Shown piece by piece: positions 9,163-19,343 of a stretch of 64,000 nt of DNA. The stretch is from Bacteroidetes bacterium SB0662_bin_6. GTDB lineage: Bacteria; Bacteroidota; Rhodothermia; Rhodothermales; VXPQ01. The notes under the pieces were generated by a model that was not told the DNA's origin, ran no database searches, and was given only the letters and a program-made list of their open reading frames with translations. The position numbers and the translations under genes were made by a program. Within the stretch, counting starts at the first letter, position 1, and every line of letters starts with the position of its first letter. The stretch covers positions 1-64,000 of the forward strand of contig VXPQ01000046.1 of assembly GCA_009839485.1 (NCBI GenBank), written 5' to 3'.

Positions 9163-9651
9163 ATGATCGGGCCGTCACAAGTGCAGGAAAACGACGATCT
9201 TTGCGCGCGCATTGCGGCGCTTGTCGAGGAAGTTATTGCCGATTCGGCAGTGTTTCTCGTCGAGGTCAAGGTGCGCGGCGCCAAAGGGTCCCGCGTGGTC
9301 GAGGCATTTGTGGACAGCGACGAGGCGTTTGGCGCCAACGATCTGACGCGAATCAGCCGCGAGGTGGGATTCCTGCTTGACATGGAGGATATCATTGCGG
9401 GGCGTTATACGCTGAATGTGTCTACGCCCGGCCTCGATCGTCCTCTCGTGTTGTTGCGGCAGTACCGCAAAAATGTGGGTCGGGACGTACGCGTTCGCTA
9501 CGCGGTCGAAAACGATCCCGGAGCTACGGAGGTGACCGGCAGGCTGCTGGCCGCCGCCGACGATGCGATCGAAGTGGCCGTATCGGGTTCGGATGTGCGC
9601 CGTATCCGCCTGGATGACGTGGTGCGGGCCCATGTGCAGCTTCCATGGTGA
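9163..9651 (+). CDS. rimP: Ribosome maturation factor RimP
   Basis: 162 aa, close to the usual 150-170 aa. RimP helps mature the 30S subunit. The N-terminal domain (~10-90) contains FLVEVKVRGAKGSRVVEAFVDSDE and the diagnostic YTLNVSTPGLDRPL segment; the C-terminal SH3-like part covers ~95-160. It is the first gene of the conserved rimP-nusA-infB cluster, which supports the call strongly. The start ATG at 9163 follows ACGGGAGACGCGAAGCG, which contains a GGGAG-type ribosome binding site. Confidence 0.92.
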   Translation: MIGPSQVQENDDLCARIAALVEEVIADSAVFLVEVKVRGAKGSRVVEAFVDSDEAFGANDLTRISREVGFLLDMEDIIAGRYTLNVSTPGLDRPLVLLRQYRKNVGRDVRVRYAVENDPGATEVTGRLLAAADDAIEVAVSGSDVRRIRLDDVVRAHVQLPW

Positions 9652-9711
9652 AACCGACCGGCAACCCTTCGCAGATATACACGAAAACCAACCGGCAAGA
9701 GATACCGAGAC

Positions 9712-11259
9712 ATGCAGAGCACGACACTTATATCGTCGTTTGCAGAGATTGCGCGCGAAAAGGATATCGATCGTGACTCCCTCACGCTGATCGTCGAGGA
9801 TGTTTTTCGAGCCATGATTCGCAAACGCTACGGCGCAGACGACAACTTCGACATTATTTTCAATCCGGATAACGGGGATATTCAGATCATCCACGTCCAG
9901 GATATCGTGGAGAACTGGGATCTGAAGGATCCGGTCACGGAAATCGAACTGGATGCCGCGAAGGAGGTGGATGAGGATTTCGAGGTGGGGGAAGAAGTAG
10001 CCAGCGAGATCAATATCGGGGGGTTTGGCCGCCGCGCGGTGATGGCGGCCCGCCAGGCTTTCAGCCAGCGTATCCGGGATATCGAAAAAGAGAAGATATA
10101 CCAGGATTACTCCGACCTGATCGGCGAAGTGGTGGTGGGCGAGATCTACCAGACGCGCCGGCGCGAGGTGCTTGTGATCCACAACAAGGTGGAACTGGTC
10201 CTTCCTCGTTCAGAGCAGATATTCAAGGACCGGTATCGCAAGGGAGACATGCTTCGGGCGGTTGTACAGGAGGTCAAACGGGATATCGGCAACAACCCGC
10301 AGGTCATCATCAGCCGGGCGGACCCCGTGTTTATGGAGCGGCTGTTCGAGCTGGAAGTCCCTGAGATATACGAGGGCATCGTGGAAATCAGGCGCATCGT
10401 TCGCGAGCCCGGCGAGCGGGCCAAGGTGGCTGTGCTGAGCAACGATGAGCGGATCGATCCGGTGGGCGCCTGCGTAGGCGTGAAGGGCGTTCGGATTCAC
10501 GCGGTCGTTCGCGAACTGGGTAACGAAAATATAGATGTGCTGGAATACTCCAGCGACCCCTACCGGCTGATCGAGCGGGCGCTTTCGCCCGCAAATCCCG
10601 TGAGCGTGACGATCAACGATGAGCTGGATCCGCCGCGCGCGAAAGTAGTGGTGAAGGCCGAAGAGGTCAGCCAGGCCATCGGACGGGGCGGTATCAATAT
10701 CCGGCTGGCTTCGCGCCTGACCGGGTACGAAATAGACGTATACCGGGAAATTGCAGAGGACGAGGAGGATGTGGAGATCGACGAGTTTGCGGACGCTTTC
10801 AGCCCCGATACGCTGGAGAAACTGCGCAATATCGGTTGCGACACCGCGAAGCAGGTGGTGGAGCTTTCCGTGGATGAATTGATGCGCCGGTCCGGCCTGG
10901 AACAGGAGACGGCGCAGCATGTCCTCGAGACGATTCGCCTCGAGTTTGAGGACGAGGACGAAGCGGCGCTCGCTCCCCGGCCTGCCCCCGCGACGGACGC
11001 AGCCCCGGTTTCGGAGGAAGTTCCGGCCCAGGAGGAAGCTCCAGTTTCGGAGGAGGCCCCGGTTGCAGAAACGGCCTCGGTTTCGGAGGAAGCCCCGGTT
11101 GCGGAAGCGGCCTCAGAGGCAGAACCGGCTCAGGAGGAAGCCCCGGTTGCGGAAGCGGCCTCGGAGGCAGAACCGGCTCAGGAGGAAGTTCCGGTTGCGG
11201 AAGCGACCTCGGAGGCAGAACCGGTTCCGGAGACAGAAAAGGAGGTTGAAGGAGCATAA
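9712..11259 (+). CDS. nusA: Transcription termination/antitermination factor NusA
   Basis: 515 aa. Domain order is the N-terminal RNA polymerase-binding domain (~1-125), S1 (~130-200; GEIYQTRRREVLVIHNKVELVLP), KH1 (~225-290; DPVGACVGVKGVRIHAVVRELG) and KH2 (~300-345; SQAIGRGGINIRLAS), followed by a helix-hairpin-helix-like stretch (~365-415) and a ~90-residue Ala/Glu/Pro tail. The tail contains three 16-residue repeats encoded by 48-bp tandem DNA repeats. NusA controls pausing, termination and antitermination. It is 60 bp after rimP and 91 bp before the infB start, in the classical order. Confidence 0.95.
   Translation: MQSTTLISSFAEIAREKDIDRDSLTLIVEDVFRAMIRKRYGADDNFDIIFNPDNGDIQIIHVQDIVENWDLKDPVTEIELDAAKEVDEDFEVGEEVASEINIGGFGRRAVMAARQAFSQRIRDIEKEKIYQDYSDLIGEVVVGEIYQTRRREVLVIHNKVELVLPRSEQIFKDRYRKGDMLRAVVQEVKRDIGNNPQVIISRADPVFMERLFELEVPEIYEGIVEIRRIVREPGERAKVAVLSNDERIDPVGACVGVKGVRIHAVVRELGNENIDVLEYSSDPYRLIERALSPANPVSVTINDELDPPRAKVVVKAEEVSQAIGRGGINIRLASRLTGYEIDVYREIAEDEEDVEIDEFADAFSPDTLEKLRNIGCDTAKQVVELSVDELMRRSGLEQETAQHVLETIRLEFEDEDEAALAPRPAPATDAAPVSEEVPAQEEAPVSEEAPVAETASVSEEAPVAEAASEAEPAQEEAPVAEAASEAEPAQEEVPVAEATSEAEPVPETEKEVEGA
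11086..11229 (+). repeat. Three tandem 48-bp repeats in the nusA 3' end
   Basis: Units begin at 11086, 11134 and 11182, each starting GAGGAAG and ending in or near GGCTCAG; they differ by only a few bases. Each encodes 16 residues of the type EEAPVAEAASEAEPAQ. A shorter related block lies just upstream (11020-11085). The copy number is likely to vary between strains. Confidence 0.9.
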
Positions 11260-11350
11260 TGCGGGAAAATGTCCCGGCGCCCCGGTTCGGGAATCGCCGG
11301 GAAGTTTCCCCGCCCCTGAATGATCGCATTTGGCTCGACGCCTGTTGCAG

Positions 11351-14230
11351 ATGACGACAACAAAGTTCAAGAAAGTACGGCTGTTCAAGTTGGTCAGGGA
11401 GCTCAACGTCTCTCTGGAAACCTTGAAGGAGCATCTTGAGGAGAACGGTTACGCAGACGCGTTGACCGGCTCGGGGATCAATGCGGCCATTCAGGACGAG
11501 GCAGCTTACAACGAGTTGCTGAGCGCCTTTGCGGATGACATGGAGACGGCGGCGCGCGTGCACAAGAAGCGGGCCCGCCAGACTGCTTCGGAAGAACCAC
11601 CTGCTGGTCCTGAGCCCGAGGTCGTGGAGCCTGCAGAAGAGCCGCAGGAAATAGTGGCAGCGGGCGATGGCGCCGCGGCGCCGGTTGCGGAAGTAGAACC
11701 CTTGCTTGCTGAATCAGCAAAGGTCGAACAGGAGAAGGCGCCGAAAGAAGACGTTGTAGCCGAGGGAGTTGTTGCTCCGGAAGCGGTGGTGGAACCGGAT
11801 GAGGACAGTGCGGAGGCTGTTGCGGAGGAAGCGCCTGTGGAGGCGGAAGCAGCCCCGGCCCCGCTGTCTCAGGAGACTGCCGCGGCGGAGCCGCCTGTTG
11901 CGGAAGAGGAGTTGGAAACGACGAAAGAAACCGCCGCGGAAGCGTCCGGGGAAGAAGTTTCCGTCGAGGAGGCGCCGGTGGAAGAGGTGGCGGCGGAAGG
12001 TGAAGCGTTGGAGTTTTTGCCGGAAGGCACGGAAGAGCCGGCTGCCGACATCGCCCCATTCGATGAGGAAGAATCGGAAGAAGAAGGCGCCGAGACGCTT
12101 TCGGCGAAGCGTTATCAACTTGCCGGAACCACGGTGCTCGGCAAGATGGATCTTTCCGAGGTGGAGGAAGAGGCTCCCGCCAAGCGCAAGCGAAAAAGAA
12201 AGCGCAAGCGGAAAGCGCCCATTCCCGGTGAAGATGAGGAAACCATTGTACAGGAAGGAGAGGGTCGCCAGCCGGCTAAGCGCAAGCGCCGCCGCAAAGG
12301 GGCGGTTACCGACGAAGAGGACATTGAAGAAACGCTTCAGAAGACCCTTCGCGAGATCGAGCAGGGAACGGGTGGCGGCGCCCGCCGTCAGCGGCGCCGG
12401 CGCCGGCGGGAACGTCATGCAGAGCAGCGGGAGCAGGAAATCGAAGAGCAGCGCGAACAGGAGAAGATTCTTCGCGTGCCCGAATTCGTTTCGACAGGCG
12501 ACCTCGCCGGCCTGATGAACATTGCCGTGAATGAGGTGATTCAGAAACTCTTCGAGTCAGGCATGATCGTGTCGATCAATCAGCGCCTCGATGCCGACAC
12601 CATTTCTTTTGTGGCCGACGAGTACGAATACGATGTCGAGTTCATCACGGAATTCGGCACGGAAGATATCATCCTGGAGGAAGACGATCCCGCCCTTCTG
12701 AAAATACGGGCGCCCATTGTAACGGTCATGGGGCATGTGGATCATGGCAAAACCTCTTTGCTGGACTACATTCGCAGTGCGAACGTGGTGGCAGGCGAAG
12801 CCGGGGGCATTACGCAGCATATCGGCGCCCATAAGGTGAACCTTCCGGATGGCCGGGATATCACATTTCTCGATACGCCGGGCCACGAAGCCTTTACCGC
12901 AATGCGCGCCCGGGGCGCCAAGGTTACGGACGTGGTGGTGCTTGTGGTGGCTGCCGACGATTCGGTGATGCCTCAGACCCTTGAAGCCATCAACCATGCC
13001 CGGGCTGCCGAAGTGCCGGTGGTGGTTGCGATCAACAAGATTGACAAGGAGGAGGCGAATGCGGACAAGGTGATGCAGCAGCTCGCCGACCATAATGTGC
13101 TGGTCGAACAATACGGCGGCAAAGTGCAGTGCGCCCCGGTTTCCGCCCACACGGGGGAAGGGGTGAGCGATCTGATGGAGAAGATTCTGCTCGAGTCGGA
13201 AGTCATGGAACTCAAGGCCAACCCGGATCGGAATGCGGACGGGGTAGTGATTGAATCGCGCCTTGAGAAGGGGCGGGGGAATGTGGCTACGGTGCTCGTT
13301 CGCAACGGCACGCTGCAGGTAGGCGACTACTTTATCGCCGGGCTGTACAACGGGCGCGTACGGGCCATGTTCGATGAGCGGGACCGCCGGGTAGAGGAAG
13401 CAGGCCCGTCGCAGCCTGCCCTCGTGCTGGGGCTAAGCGGTTCGCCGGAGGCGGGAGACCAGCTTGTCGGGCTGGACGAAGAGAAGGAAGCCCGGGATAT
13501 TTCGCAGCGCCGCCAGCAGATTCACAGGGAGCAGTCCTTGCGTCAGAAGAAGCACATTACGCTGGATGAGATAGGTCGCCGTCTGGCGCTCGGCGATTTC
13601 AAGGAGCTCAACATGATTATCAAGGCCGACGTGGGCGGCTCCGTCGAAGCGCTGGAGGATTCGCTGCTCAAACTGAGCACGGAAGAGGTGGCGCTCAATG
13701 TGATTCATAGCGGCGTCGGGGCGATTACCGAAAGCGATGTGATGCTGGCTTCTGCGTCCGATGCGGTGATTATCGGATTTCAGGTGCGTCCGTCGCCCGG
13801 CGCCCGCGCGCTGGCCGAGCGGGAGGAAATCGATATCCGTACATATTCGGTCATCTACGATGCGATCGAGGATATTCGTGACGCGCTTGAAGGGCTGTTG
13901 TCCCCCGAAGAGAAGGAGGTTACGAGAGGCACCGTGGAGGTGCGGGAATTGTTCAAGGTGCCCAAAGCCGGCACGGTGGCCGGCTGCTATGTGATCGAGG
14001 GCAAAATTCGCCGTAATGATCGCATGCGGGTAATTCGCGAAGGAGTCGTGATCTACGAAGGGGAAATCGATTCGCTCAAGCGCTTCAAGGATGATGTGCG
14101 TGAGGTGCAAAGCGGGTACGAATGCGGGATCTCCATCAAGGGGTACAACGATATCAAGGTGGGAGATCAGGTCGAAGGGTACGAGATCATCGAAGAAAAA
14201 CGTACGCTTCAGGTGGGATCGCCGGTCTGA
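11351..14230 (+). CDS. infB: Translation initiation factor IF-2
   Basis: 959 aa from ATG 11351, which gives [19 protein letters not shown], a good IF2_N start; an in-frame TTG at 11330 is the alternative. IF2 is the GTPase that loads fMet-tRNA on the 30S subunit. A first IF2_N domain (~1-60) is followed by a ~330-residue low-complexity linker, Glu/Ala/Val-rich and then Lys/Arg-rich ([11 protein letters not shown] near 283). After a second IF2_N domain (~375-445) come the G domain ([24 protein letters not shown]) and domains II-IV to the end. The linker is longer than in E. coli IF2. Confidence 0.96.
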   Translation: MTTTKFKKVRLFKLVRELNVSLETLKEHLEENGYADALTGSGINAAIQDEAAYNELLSAFADDMETAARVHKKRARQTASEEPPAGPEPEVVEPAEEPQEIVAAGDGAAAPVAEVEPLLAESAKVEQEKAPKEDVVAEGVVAPEAVVEPDEDSAEAVAEEAPVEAEAAPAPLSQETAAAEPPVAEEELETTKETAAEASGEEVSVEEAPVEEVAAEGEALEFLPEGTEEPAADIAPFDEEESEEEGAETLSAKRYQLAGTTVLGKMDLSEVEEEAPAKRKRKRKRKRKAPIPGEDEETIVQEGEGRQPAKRKRRRKGAVTDEEDIEETLQKTLREIEQGTGGGARRQRRRRRRERHAEQREQEIEEQREQEKILRVPEFVSTGDLAGLMNIAVNEVIQKLFESGMIVSINQRLDADTISFVADEYEYDVEFITEFGTEDIILEEDDPALLKIRAPIVTVMGHVDHGKTSLLDYIRSANVVAGEAGGITQHIGAHKVNLPDGRDITFLDTPGHEAFTAMRARGAKVTDVVVLVVAADDSVMPQTLEAINHARAAEVPVVVAINKIDKEEANADKVMQQLADHNVLVEQYGGKVQCAPVSAHTGEGVSDLMEKILLESEVMELKANPDRNADGVVIESRLEKGRGNVATVLVRNGTLQVGDYFIAGLYNGRVRAMFDERDRRVEEAGPSQPALVLGLSGSPEAGDQLVGLDEEKEARDISQRRQQIHREQSLRQKKHITLDEIGRRLALGDFKELNMIIKADVGGSVEALEDSLLKLSTEEVALNVIHSGVGAITESDVMLASASDAVIIGFQVRPSPGARALAEREEIDIRTYSVIYDAIEDIRDALEGLLSPEEKEVTRGTVEVRELFKVPKAGTVAGCYVIEGKIRRNDRMRVIREGVVIYEGEIDSLKRFKDDVREVQSGYECGISIKGYNDIKVGDQVEGYEIIEEKRTLQVGSPV

Positions 14231-14290
14231 CGCCGGCCCGGTACGCGTTGAAAGGCCAGGACGTGCTCTTCATTCATTTCTTGCTCCGCC

Positions 14291-14668
14291 ATGAGTATCC
14301 GCACCGAACGTGTAGCCCGGTTATTGCAGCGGGAGATTGCAGGGGTTCTGCAAACGGCATTTTCGGAGCGTATCCCGTGTATGTACACCGTAACCAATGT
14401 GCGCGTAACCAGGGATCTGGGCATTGCGTATGTGGATGTGAGCATCTACGAACAGGATATCGAGGAGCGCCGCGCCGCTTTCCGGCATTTTACCGATCTG
14501 ACCGCGGAAATCCGATCGGCGCTGGCGCGGCGCATTCGTCATCAGTTGCGGGCGGTTCCGGACATTCGGTTTTTTCTCGACGAGGCTATGCACGAATCGA
14601 AACGCATGGACGAGATTTTTGAGAAGATCCGGGCCGAACGGGAACACCGGGAAGCCGGTTTGCAATGA
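14291..14668 (+). CDS. rbfA: 30S ribosome-binding factor A
   Basis: 125 aa. RbfA binds the 30S subunit and helps 16S rRNA 5'-end maturation, especially in the cold. It starts MSIRTERVARLLQREIAGVLQ and contains VTNVRVTRDLGIAYVDVSIY and IRHQLRAVPDIRFFLDEAMHESKRMDEIF, the KH-like fold pattern of the family. It lies 60 bp after infB; its stop overlaps the truB start by 4 bp (ATGA), showing translational coupling. Confidence 0.93.
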   Translation: MSIRTERVARLLQREIAGVLQTAFSERIPCMYTVTNVRVTRDLGIAYVDVSIYEQDIEERRAAFRHFTDLTAEIRSALARRIRHQLRAVPDIRFFLDEAMHESKRMDEIFEKIRAEREHREAGLQ

Positions 14669-15399
14669 CACAGCCCTTTATTCGGGATGTAGATATCAGG
14701 GAGGTCTATTATCCGGCCCCGACGTTGCCGGAGACCTTTGACAGGACCGTACTGCCTGTGGACAAGCCGGAAGGGTGTTCATCGTTCGATGTGATTCGCA
14801 GGCTGAGAACTTTTCTCGATGTGCGCAAAATGGGGCATGCCGGCACGCTCGATCCGCTGGCTACCGGGTTACTGATTATACTGATGGGGCAGGCGACCCG
14901 GCTCATGGAGCGGTTTATGCATCTGCCCAAAACCTACGAAGCCACGCTGCGCCTTGGCGAGGCCACCGACACCTACGATGCCGACGGCAAAGTGACCGAG
15001 CGCCGCGATCCCTCCGGAATCGGGCATGAAGACCTCCTGCGGGCGCGCGATCGCTTCGTGGGCGTCATCGAGCAGATCACGCCTGCCTGGTCTGCGGTCA
15101 AGAGGGGAGGCGAGCGCCTCTATCGCAAGATGCGCCGGGGCGAGGAGGTGGTTCCCCCGAAGCGCATCGTGACCATCCGGTCTTTTGAGATACTGGAACG
15201 AAAGCATGCGGATGTTTCTTTCGCAGTCGAGTGTTCCAGCGGCACGTACATTCGCAGTCTTGCCCATGAATTCGGGCAGGTACTGGGAGTAGGCGCGCAT
15301 ATCGTTCAACTCCGGCGTACGCATATCGGCGACTTCTCCGTGAATGAAGCCTGGACGGTGGAGGGTCTTCAGAAGGCCATCCGGGGGCGCGGCGCATGA
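14665..15399 (+). CDS. truB: tRNA pseudouridine(55) synthase
   Basis: 244 aa. TruB makes pseudouridine 55 in the T-loop of tRNAs. The catalytic Asp is D63 in HAGTLDPLATG; the preceding LPVDKPEGCSSFDV and the later TPAWSAVKRGGERLY are family landmarks, as is SSGTYIRSLAHEFG. The C-terminal PUA-like extension found in E. coli TruB is short. The gene overlaps rbfA and ribF by 4 bp each (ATGA at both joints), so the three are probably translated as a coupled block. Confidence 0.94.
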   Translation: MTQPFIRDVDIREVYYPAPTLPETFDRTVLPVDKPEGCSSFDVIRRLRTFLDVRKMGHAGTLDPLATGLLIILMGQATRLMERFMHLPKTYEATLRLGEATDTYDADGKVTERRDPSGIGHEDLLRARDRFVGVIEQITPAWSAVKRGGERLYRKMRRGEEVVPPKRIVTIRSFEILERKHADVSFAVECSSGTYIRSLAHEFGQVLGVGAHIVQLRRTHIGDFSVNEAWTVEGLQKAIRGRGA

Positions 15400-16352
15400 A
15401 ACGATTGCATGGGCTCGATCAGGTGCAAAGGGATACGGCCTCGGTGCTTACCGTGGGGACGTTCGACGGGGTGCATTTGGGGCACCAGTCCATTCTGCGC
15501 TATTTGCTGGAGCGCGCCGGGGCGCTCGGCGGGATCAGTACCGTACTCAGCTTCCACCCGCATCCGCGCGAAATCGTGGAAGGGACGCCCTTGCCCCTGC
15601 TGACGACGATCGGGGAGCGGGCGGATATTATGGAAGCGTTCGGCCTGGACCGGCTTGTCATCCTTCCTTTTACGAAGGAATTTTCCCGGCTTTCCGCCGA
15701 AGCATTCGTTGAAGACATTCTGGTTCGGGGGATCGGGCTGCGGGAAATCGTCATTGGCTACGACCATGCCTTTGGACGCGACCGGCGGGGCAATGCGGAT
15801 CTGTTACGCACGCTGGGGAAGAAGCATGGCTTCACGGTGGATATCGTACCCGCCCGGATTATAAAGGAACAAACCGTTTCCTCCCGCAAGATCAGGCAGG
15901 CGCTGGAAGACCGCGGGGACGTTGAGGCCGCCTCCGGCATGCTGGGGCACTCCTATAGTCTTACGGGCCGGGTCGTTCGCGGCGAGGGGCGCGGGCGCGA
16001 AATGGGGTTCCCGACCGCAAATATCGAGGTGGAGCATCCCGGCAAGGTGATACCCGCCGATGGCGTGTACGCCGTGCGGGTGGACAGATTATCCGCACAT
16101 CGGGATGGAACTCCGGACAATCGTTCGCTGCCCGGCATGATGAATATCGGAATGCGTCCTACGTTTGGAGGCGCCCGGCGCATGATAGAGGTGCATCTCC
16201 TGGACATCGAAGAAGACATGTATGGAGAGCTTCTTCGCGTGGAATTCGTTTCCAGAACACGCAATGAGCGCCGTTTCGCGTCCAAAAAAGACCTGATGAG
16301 GCAACTTTCGCAAGATCGGGTGCGTAGCAGGGAGATACTCGGCGGGTGCTAA
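15396..16352 (+). CDS. ribF: Bifunctional riboflavin kinase / FAD synthetase
   Basis: 318 aa. RibF phosphorylates riboflavin to FMN and adenylylates FMN to FAD. The N-terminal nucleotidyltransferase-like domain (~1-185) shows [16 protein letters not shown] and [12 protein letters not shown], then [19 protein letters not shown]. The C-terminal riboflavin kinase domain (~185-318) has [21 protein letters not shown] and [12 protein letters not shown]. It overlaps truB by 4 bp. This truB-ribF-rpsO order is common in bacteria. Confidence 0.95.
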   Translation: MKRLHGLDQVQRDTASVLTVGTFDGVHLGHQSILRYLLERAGALGGISTVLSFHPHPREIVEGTPLPLLTTIGERADIMEAFGLDRLVILPFTKEFSRLSAEAFVEDILVRGIGLREIVIGYDHAFGRDRRGNADLLRTLGKKHGFTVDIVPARIIKEQTVSSRKIRQALEDRGDVEAASGMLGHSYSLTGRVVRGEGRGREMGFPTANIEVEHPGKVIPADGVYAVRVDRLSAHRDGTPDNRSLPGMMNIGMRPTFGGARRMIEVHLLDIEEDMYGELLRVEFVSRTRNERRFASKKDLMRQLSQDRVRSREILGGC

Positions 16353-16450
16353 GGCTGTGCCTGCCGCTTGTACGCCTTATTCATTATGGACTCATTTTGG
16401 GTGGGCGTTCTTCTTTACGATGGCATAATCTAAAGAGGAGAGAATACGCC

Positions 16451-16717
16451 ATGATTACTACAGAGCAGACAAAAACGTTGGTCGAGACCTATGGAAAATC
16501 GGCTGACGATACCGGCGCCCCGGAAGTTCAGATTGCGATCTTTACGCATCGTATCAACGAACTGAACGGACACCTTAAGCGCCATCCGGGAGACCACTCC
16601 ACGCGGCGCGGATTGCTTAAACTCGTAGGGAAACGGCGCCGTTTGCTCAATTATCTGATGGACCGGGATATCGAACGTTATCGTTCTATCATCAAGGAAT
16701 TGGGTATTCGCAAGTAA
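16451..16717 (+). CDS. rpsO: 30S ribosomal protein S15
   Basis: 88 aa, the usual S15 length. S15 binds the central domain of 16S rRNA early in assembly. It contains [49 protein letters not shown] and ends in [12 protein letters not shown] 16451 is chosen over an earlier in-frame start at 16346 because it matches the family N-terminus and has an AAAGAGGAGAG ribosome binding site 9 bp upstream. It lies 98 bp after ribF and is followed by pnp. Confidence 0.96.
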   Translation: MITTEQTKTLVETYGKSADDTGAPEVQIAIFTHRINELNGHLKRHPGDHSTRRGLLKLVGKRRRLLNYLMDRDIERYRSIIKELGIRK

Positions 16718-16765
16718 CATTTACCCCGGTCAACTGCATTTCTCCAAAGGGCATGAGCCATATAT

Positions 16766-16794
16766 GCCGCGTGCGTTGTTCGTACGTATGCGGC
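16766..16794 (+). promoter_or_regulatory. Hairpin between rpsO and pnp
   Basis: A 10-bp stem (16766-16775 with 16785-16794, two G-U pairs) closes a 9-nt loop and is followed by CTGTTTGC, a poor U-tract. It could be the rpsO terminator. In E. coli the rpsO-pnp spacer carries an RNase III hairpin through which PNPase represses itself; an equivalent role here is only inferred from position. Confidence 0.5.
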
Positions 16795-16904
16795 CTGTTT
16801 GCACCGGAGGTTAGAGAGGCTGAGTACGTAAAGAACCGAATCCCTGCACAGGCGAACGAAACGCAGGACATTGCAATAAAACGAAGATGGAGACAGGTAG
16901 AAAA

Positions 16905-19190
16905 ATGAACGCATGTACACGTAAAGAAATAGAGATTGCTCCAGGTAAGGTAGTCTCGTTAGAGACAGGCCGCCTTGCAAAACAGGCAGGCGGCGCAGTG
17001 GTTGTCCGGTTGGGAGATACCATGGTGTTGTGCACCGCGGTGCTCTCGCAAGAGGTGCGCGCCGGACAGAGTTTTTTCCCGCTCACGGTCGAGTATCGTG
17101 AAAAATTTTCCGCAGGCGGAAAAATTCCGGGCGGGTTCATAAAGCGGGAAGGGCGCCCGACGGACAAGGAAGTATTGTCGTCGCGTTTGGTGGACCGGGC
17201 GCTTCGCCCCCTTTTCCCGGACGGATTTCTGCACGAGACGCAGATTATCGCCTACGTAATTTCCGCCGACGACCAGTACAATGCGGATGTCCTTGCAGGT
17301 GCGGGCGCGTCCGCCGCGCTGATGCTTGCAGGGGCCCCGTTCGATGGTCCGATCGCGGAGGTCCGCGTTGCGCGGGTAGACGGGGCCTTTGTCGTCAACC
17401 CGACGATTGAGGAGACGGCGGAAAGCGACATGGATCTTGTGGTTGCGGGCAAGGAGGATGCGATTGTGATGGTCGAAGGCGAGATGCAGGAAGTGGGTGA
17501 GGAAGATCTGCTTGAGGCGCTGGATGTGGCGCACGAAGCGATCCGGAAGTTGTGCGCGGCCCAGCATGAGTTGGTGGCCGATTCTGTCGGGGAGGTCGAG
17601 CCGTTTCAGCCGAACCTGGTGACGCTGCCCGACGGCATTCTGGAGAAGGCCACTGAGGCGGCTGGTAGCCAGATCGAGGAACATCTCCATAAACCTTATG
17701 AAAAGGGCGCCTTCTACGGGGGATTGCGGGAAATCAGGGATGAGGCGGTGGCCGAACTCCTTGGAGAAGACGGGGCGGAGACCACGGAGGAAGGATATAC
17801 CGGGGCGCAGTTGAAAGAGGCGGTCCGTGCCGTCGAGCGTCAGGCTATGCGGGCAATGATTCTGAACGAAGGCCGCCGTATCGACGGGCGTGCGCTCGAC
17901 GAAGTGCGCGACATATGGACGGAAACGGGCTACCTGCCGCGCGTACACGGCTCCGCGATCTTTACGCGAGGGGAAACCCAGGTGCTTGCCTCCATCACGC
18001 TGGGGACAGGCCGGGACGTACAGGCGGTGGATCAGATATTTTCCTCGGAGGACAAGCGGTTTTATCTCCATTACAACTTTCCCCCGTTTTGTACGGGTGA
18101 AGCGAAATTTATTCGCGGCACCAGCCGACGGGAAATAGGCCATGGGATGCTTGCCGAGCGGGCATTGCAATACATGCTTCCTTCGGAGGAAGAGTTTCCC
18201 TACACGATTCGCGTCAATGCCGATGTGCTCGAGTCCAACGGCTCGTCTTCCATGGCGTCCGTATGTTCGGGCTCCATGGCGCTGATGGATGCGGGCGTTC
18301 CGGTTCGCAAGCCGGTCGCCGGCATCGCGATGGGGCTTATCAGTGAGAATGGTCACACGGCGGTGCTGACCGATATCCTCGGTACGGAAGATCATCTTGG
18401 GGATATGGACTTCAAACTGACGGGTACGCGTGACGGCGTCACGGCCTGTCAGATGGATATCAAGATTGCAGGGCTGTCCAGGGATGTGCTCCGGCAGGCG
18501 CTGGAGCAGGCGCGGGATGCGCGGCATCACATTCTCGATGTCATGGATGAAACGATCACCGAAGCAAGAGGCGACCTGTCGCCCCATGCGCCCCGGCTCA
18601 CGCAGATCGCCGTCGATGGGGAATTTATCGGCGCGATTATCGGCCCGGGCGGGAAGGTCATCCAGGGGATGCAGCGGGATACGAACACATCCATCGAGAT
18701 CGAGGACAAGGACGGGAAGGGTGTCGTAACGATCTCCGCCACCAACCAGGAAGACGCCCAGGCGGCCATTGACCTGATCAAGGGTATTGTGGCGGTGCCG
18801 GAAGCGGGGGATGTGTATGAGGGAACGGTAAAGAGCATCCTTGCCTTTGGAGCCATCATCGAGATTCTCCCCGGAAAGGAGGGGCTGCTTCATATCTCCG
18901 AACTCGATCATGGATATGTCGAAAACGTGGAGGACTATTTCCAGGTTGGCGACAAGGTCAAGGTAGAGCTCATCGAGATTCGCGATGACGGGAAACTCCG
19001 CCTCAGCCGGAAACCGTTCCTGCCGCCGAGAGAAGACGGTCAGGAAGAACGGCCCCGGCGGCCCCAGGGCCAGCATGCAGGGGGTTCCCGCCGGGATGGT
19101 CGGGGAGGAGGAGGTTCCTATCGGGAGCGCGGGGGTCGTAACGGCTCCGGCCGAAGCGGGGGAGGACACCGCAGCCGCAGACCTCGTTAA
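16905..19190 (+). CDS. pnp: Polyribonucleotide nucleotidyltransferase (PNPase)
   Basis: 761 aa from ATG 16905. PNPase degrades RNA 3'-5' by phosphorolysis and is part of RNA turnover complexes. Two RNase PH domains are visible (first: GRLAKQAGGAVVVRLGDTMVL; second: TQVLASITLGTGRD through the catalytic region with DILGTEDHLGDMDFK). These are followed by KH (IGAIIGPGGKVIQGMQ) and S1 (GTVKSILAFGAIIEILPGKEGLLHISEL) domains and an Arg/Gly-rich tail of ~55 residues. The upstream ATG at 16887 is in frame, but 16905 gives the family N-terminus MNACTRKEIEIAPGK and has an AGG 8-10 bp ahead. Confidence 0.95.
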   Translation: MNACTRKEIEIAPGKVVSLETGRLAKQAGGAVVVRLGDTMVLCTAVLSQEVRAGQSFFPLTVEYREKFSAGGKIPGGFIKREGRPTDKEVLSSRLVDRALRPLFPDGFLHETQIIAYVISADDQYNADVLAGAGASAALMLAGAPFDGPIAEVRVARVDGAFVVNPTIEETAESDMDLVVAGKEDAIVMVEGEMQEVGEEDLLEALDVAHEAIRKLCAAQHELVADSVGEVEPFQPNLVTLPDGILEKATEAAGSQIEEHLHKPYEKGAFYGGLREIRDEAVAELLGEDGAETTEEGYTGAQLKEAVRAVERQAMRAMILNEGRRIDGRALDEVRDIWTETGYLPRVHGSAIFTRGETQVLASITLGTGRDVQAVDQIFSSEDKRFYLHYNFPPFCTGEAKFIRGTSRREIGHGMLAERALQYMLPSEEEFPYTIRVNADVLESNGSSSMASVCSGSMALMDAGVPVRKPVAGIAMGLISENGHTAVLTDILGTEDHLGDMDFKLTGTRDGVTACQMDIKIAGLSRDVLRQALEQARDARHHILDVMDETITEARGDLSPHAPRLTQIAVDGEFIGAIIGPGGKVIQGMQRDTNTSIEIEDKDGKGVVTISATNQEDAQAAIDLIKGIVAVPEAGDVYEGTVKSILAFGAIIEILPGKEGLLHISELDHGYVENVEDYFQVGDKVKVELIEIRDDGKLRLSRKPFLPPREDGQEERPRRPQGQHAGGSRRDGRGGGGSYRERGGRNGSGRSGGGHRSRRPR

Positions 19191-19343
19191 GGAACCCCGG
19201 GGCGCGCATTCGAACAAAACATCGGGCCCGGGATATCCTGCAAACTTGCGGCCAACCGCACGTTTATGTTTTGAGAGAAGGCGCCTCCCAAGGTCCTCGC
19301 CCATGCGGATTTAATCAACGATTCTTAAGAATTCCGCTACGTT

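Noticed and set aside
10799-11563. Long minus-strand frame opposite the nusA tail and infB start
   Set aside because: It is Pro/Leu-rich because it reads the antisense of Glu/Ala/Pro repeats; no start context or homologous domain is visible.
16959-19304. 781-codon minus-strand frame opposite pnp
   Set aside because: It is a GC-skew shadow of PNPase, which is fully explained on the + strand.
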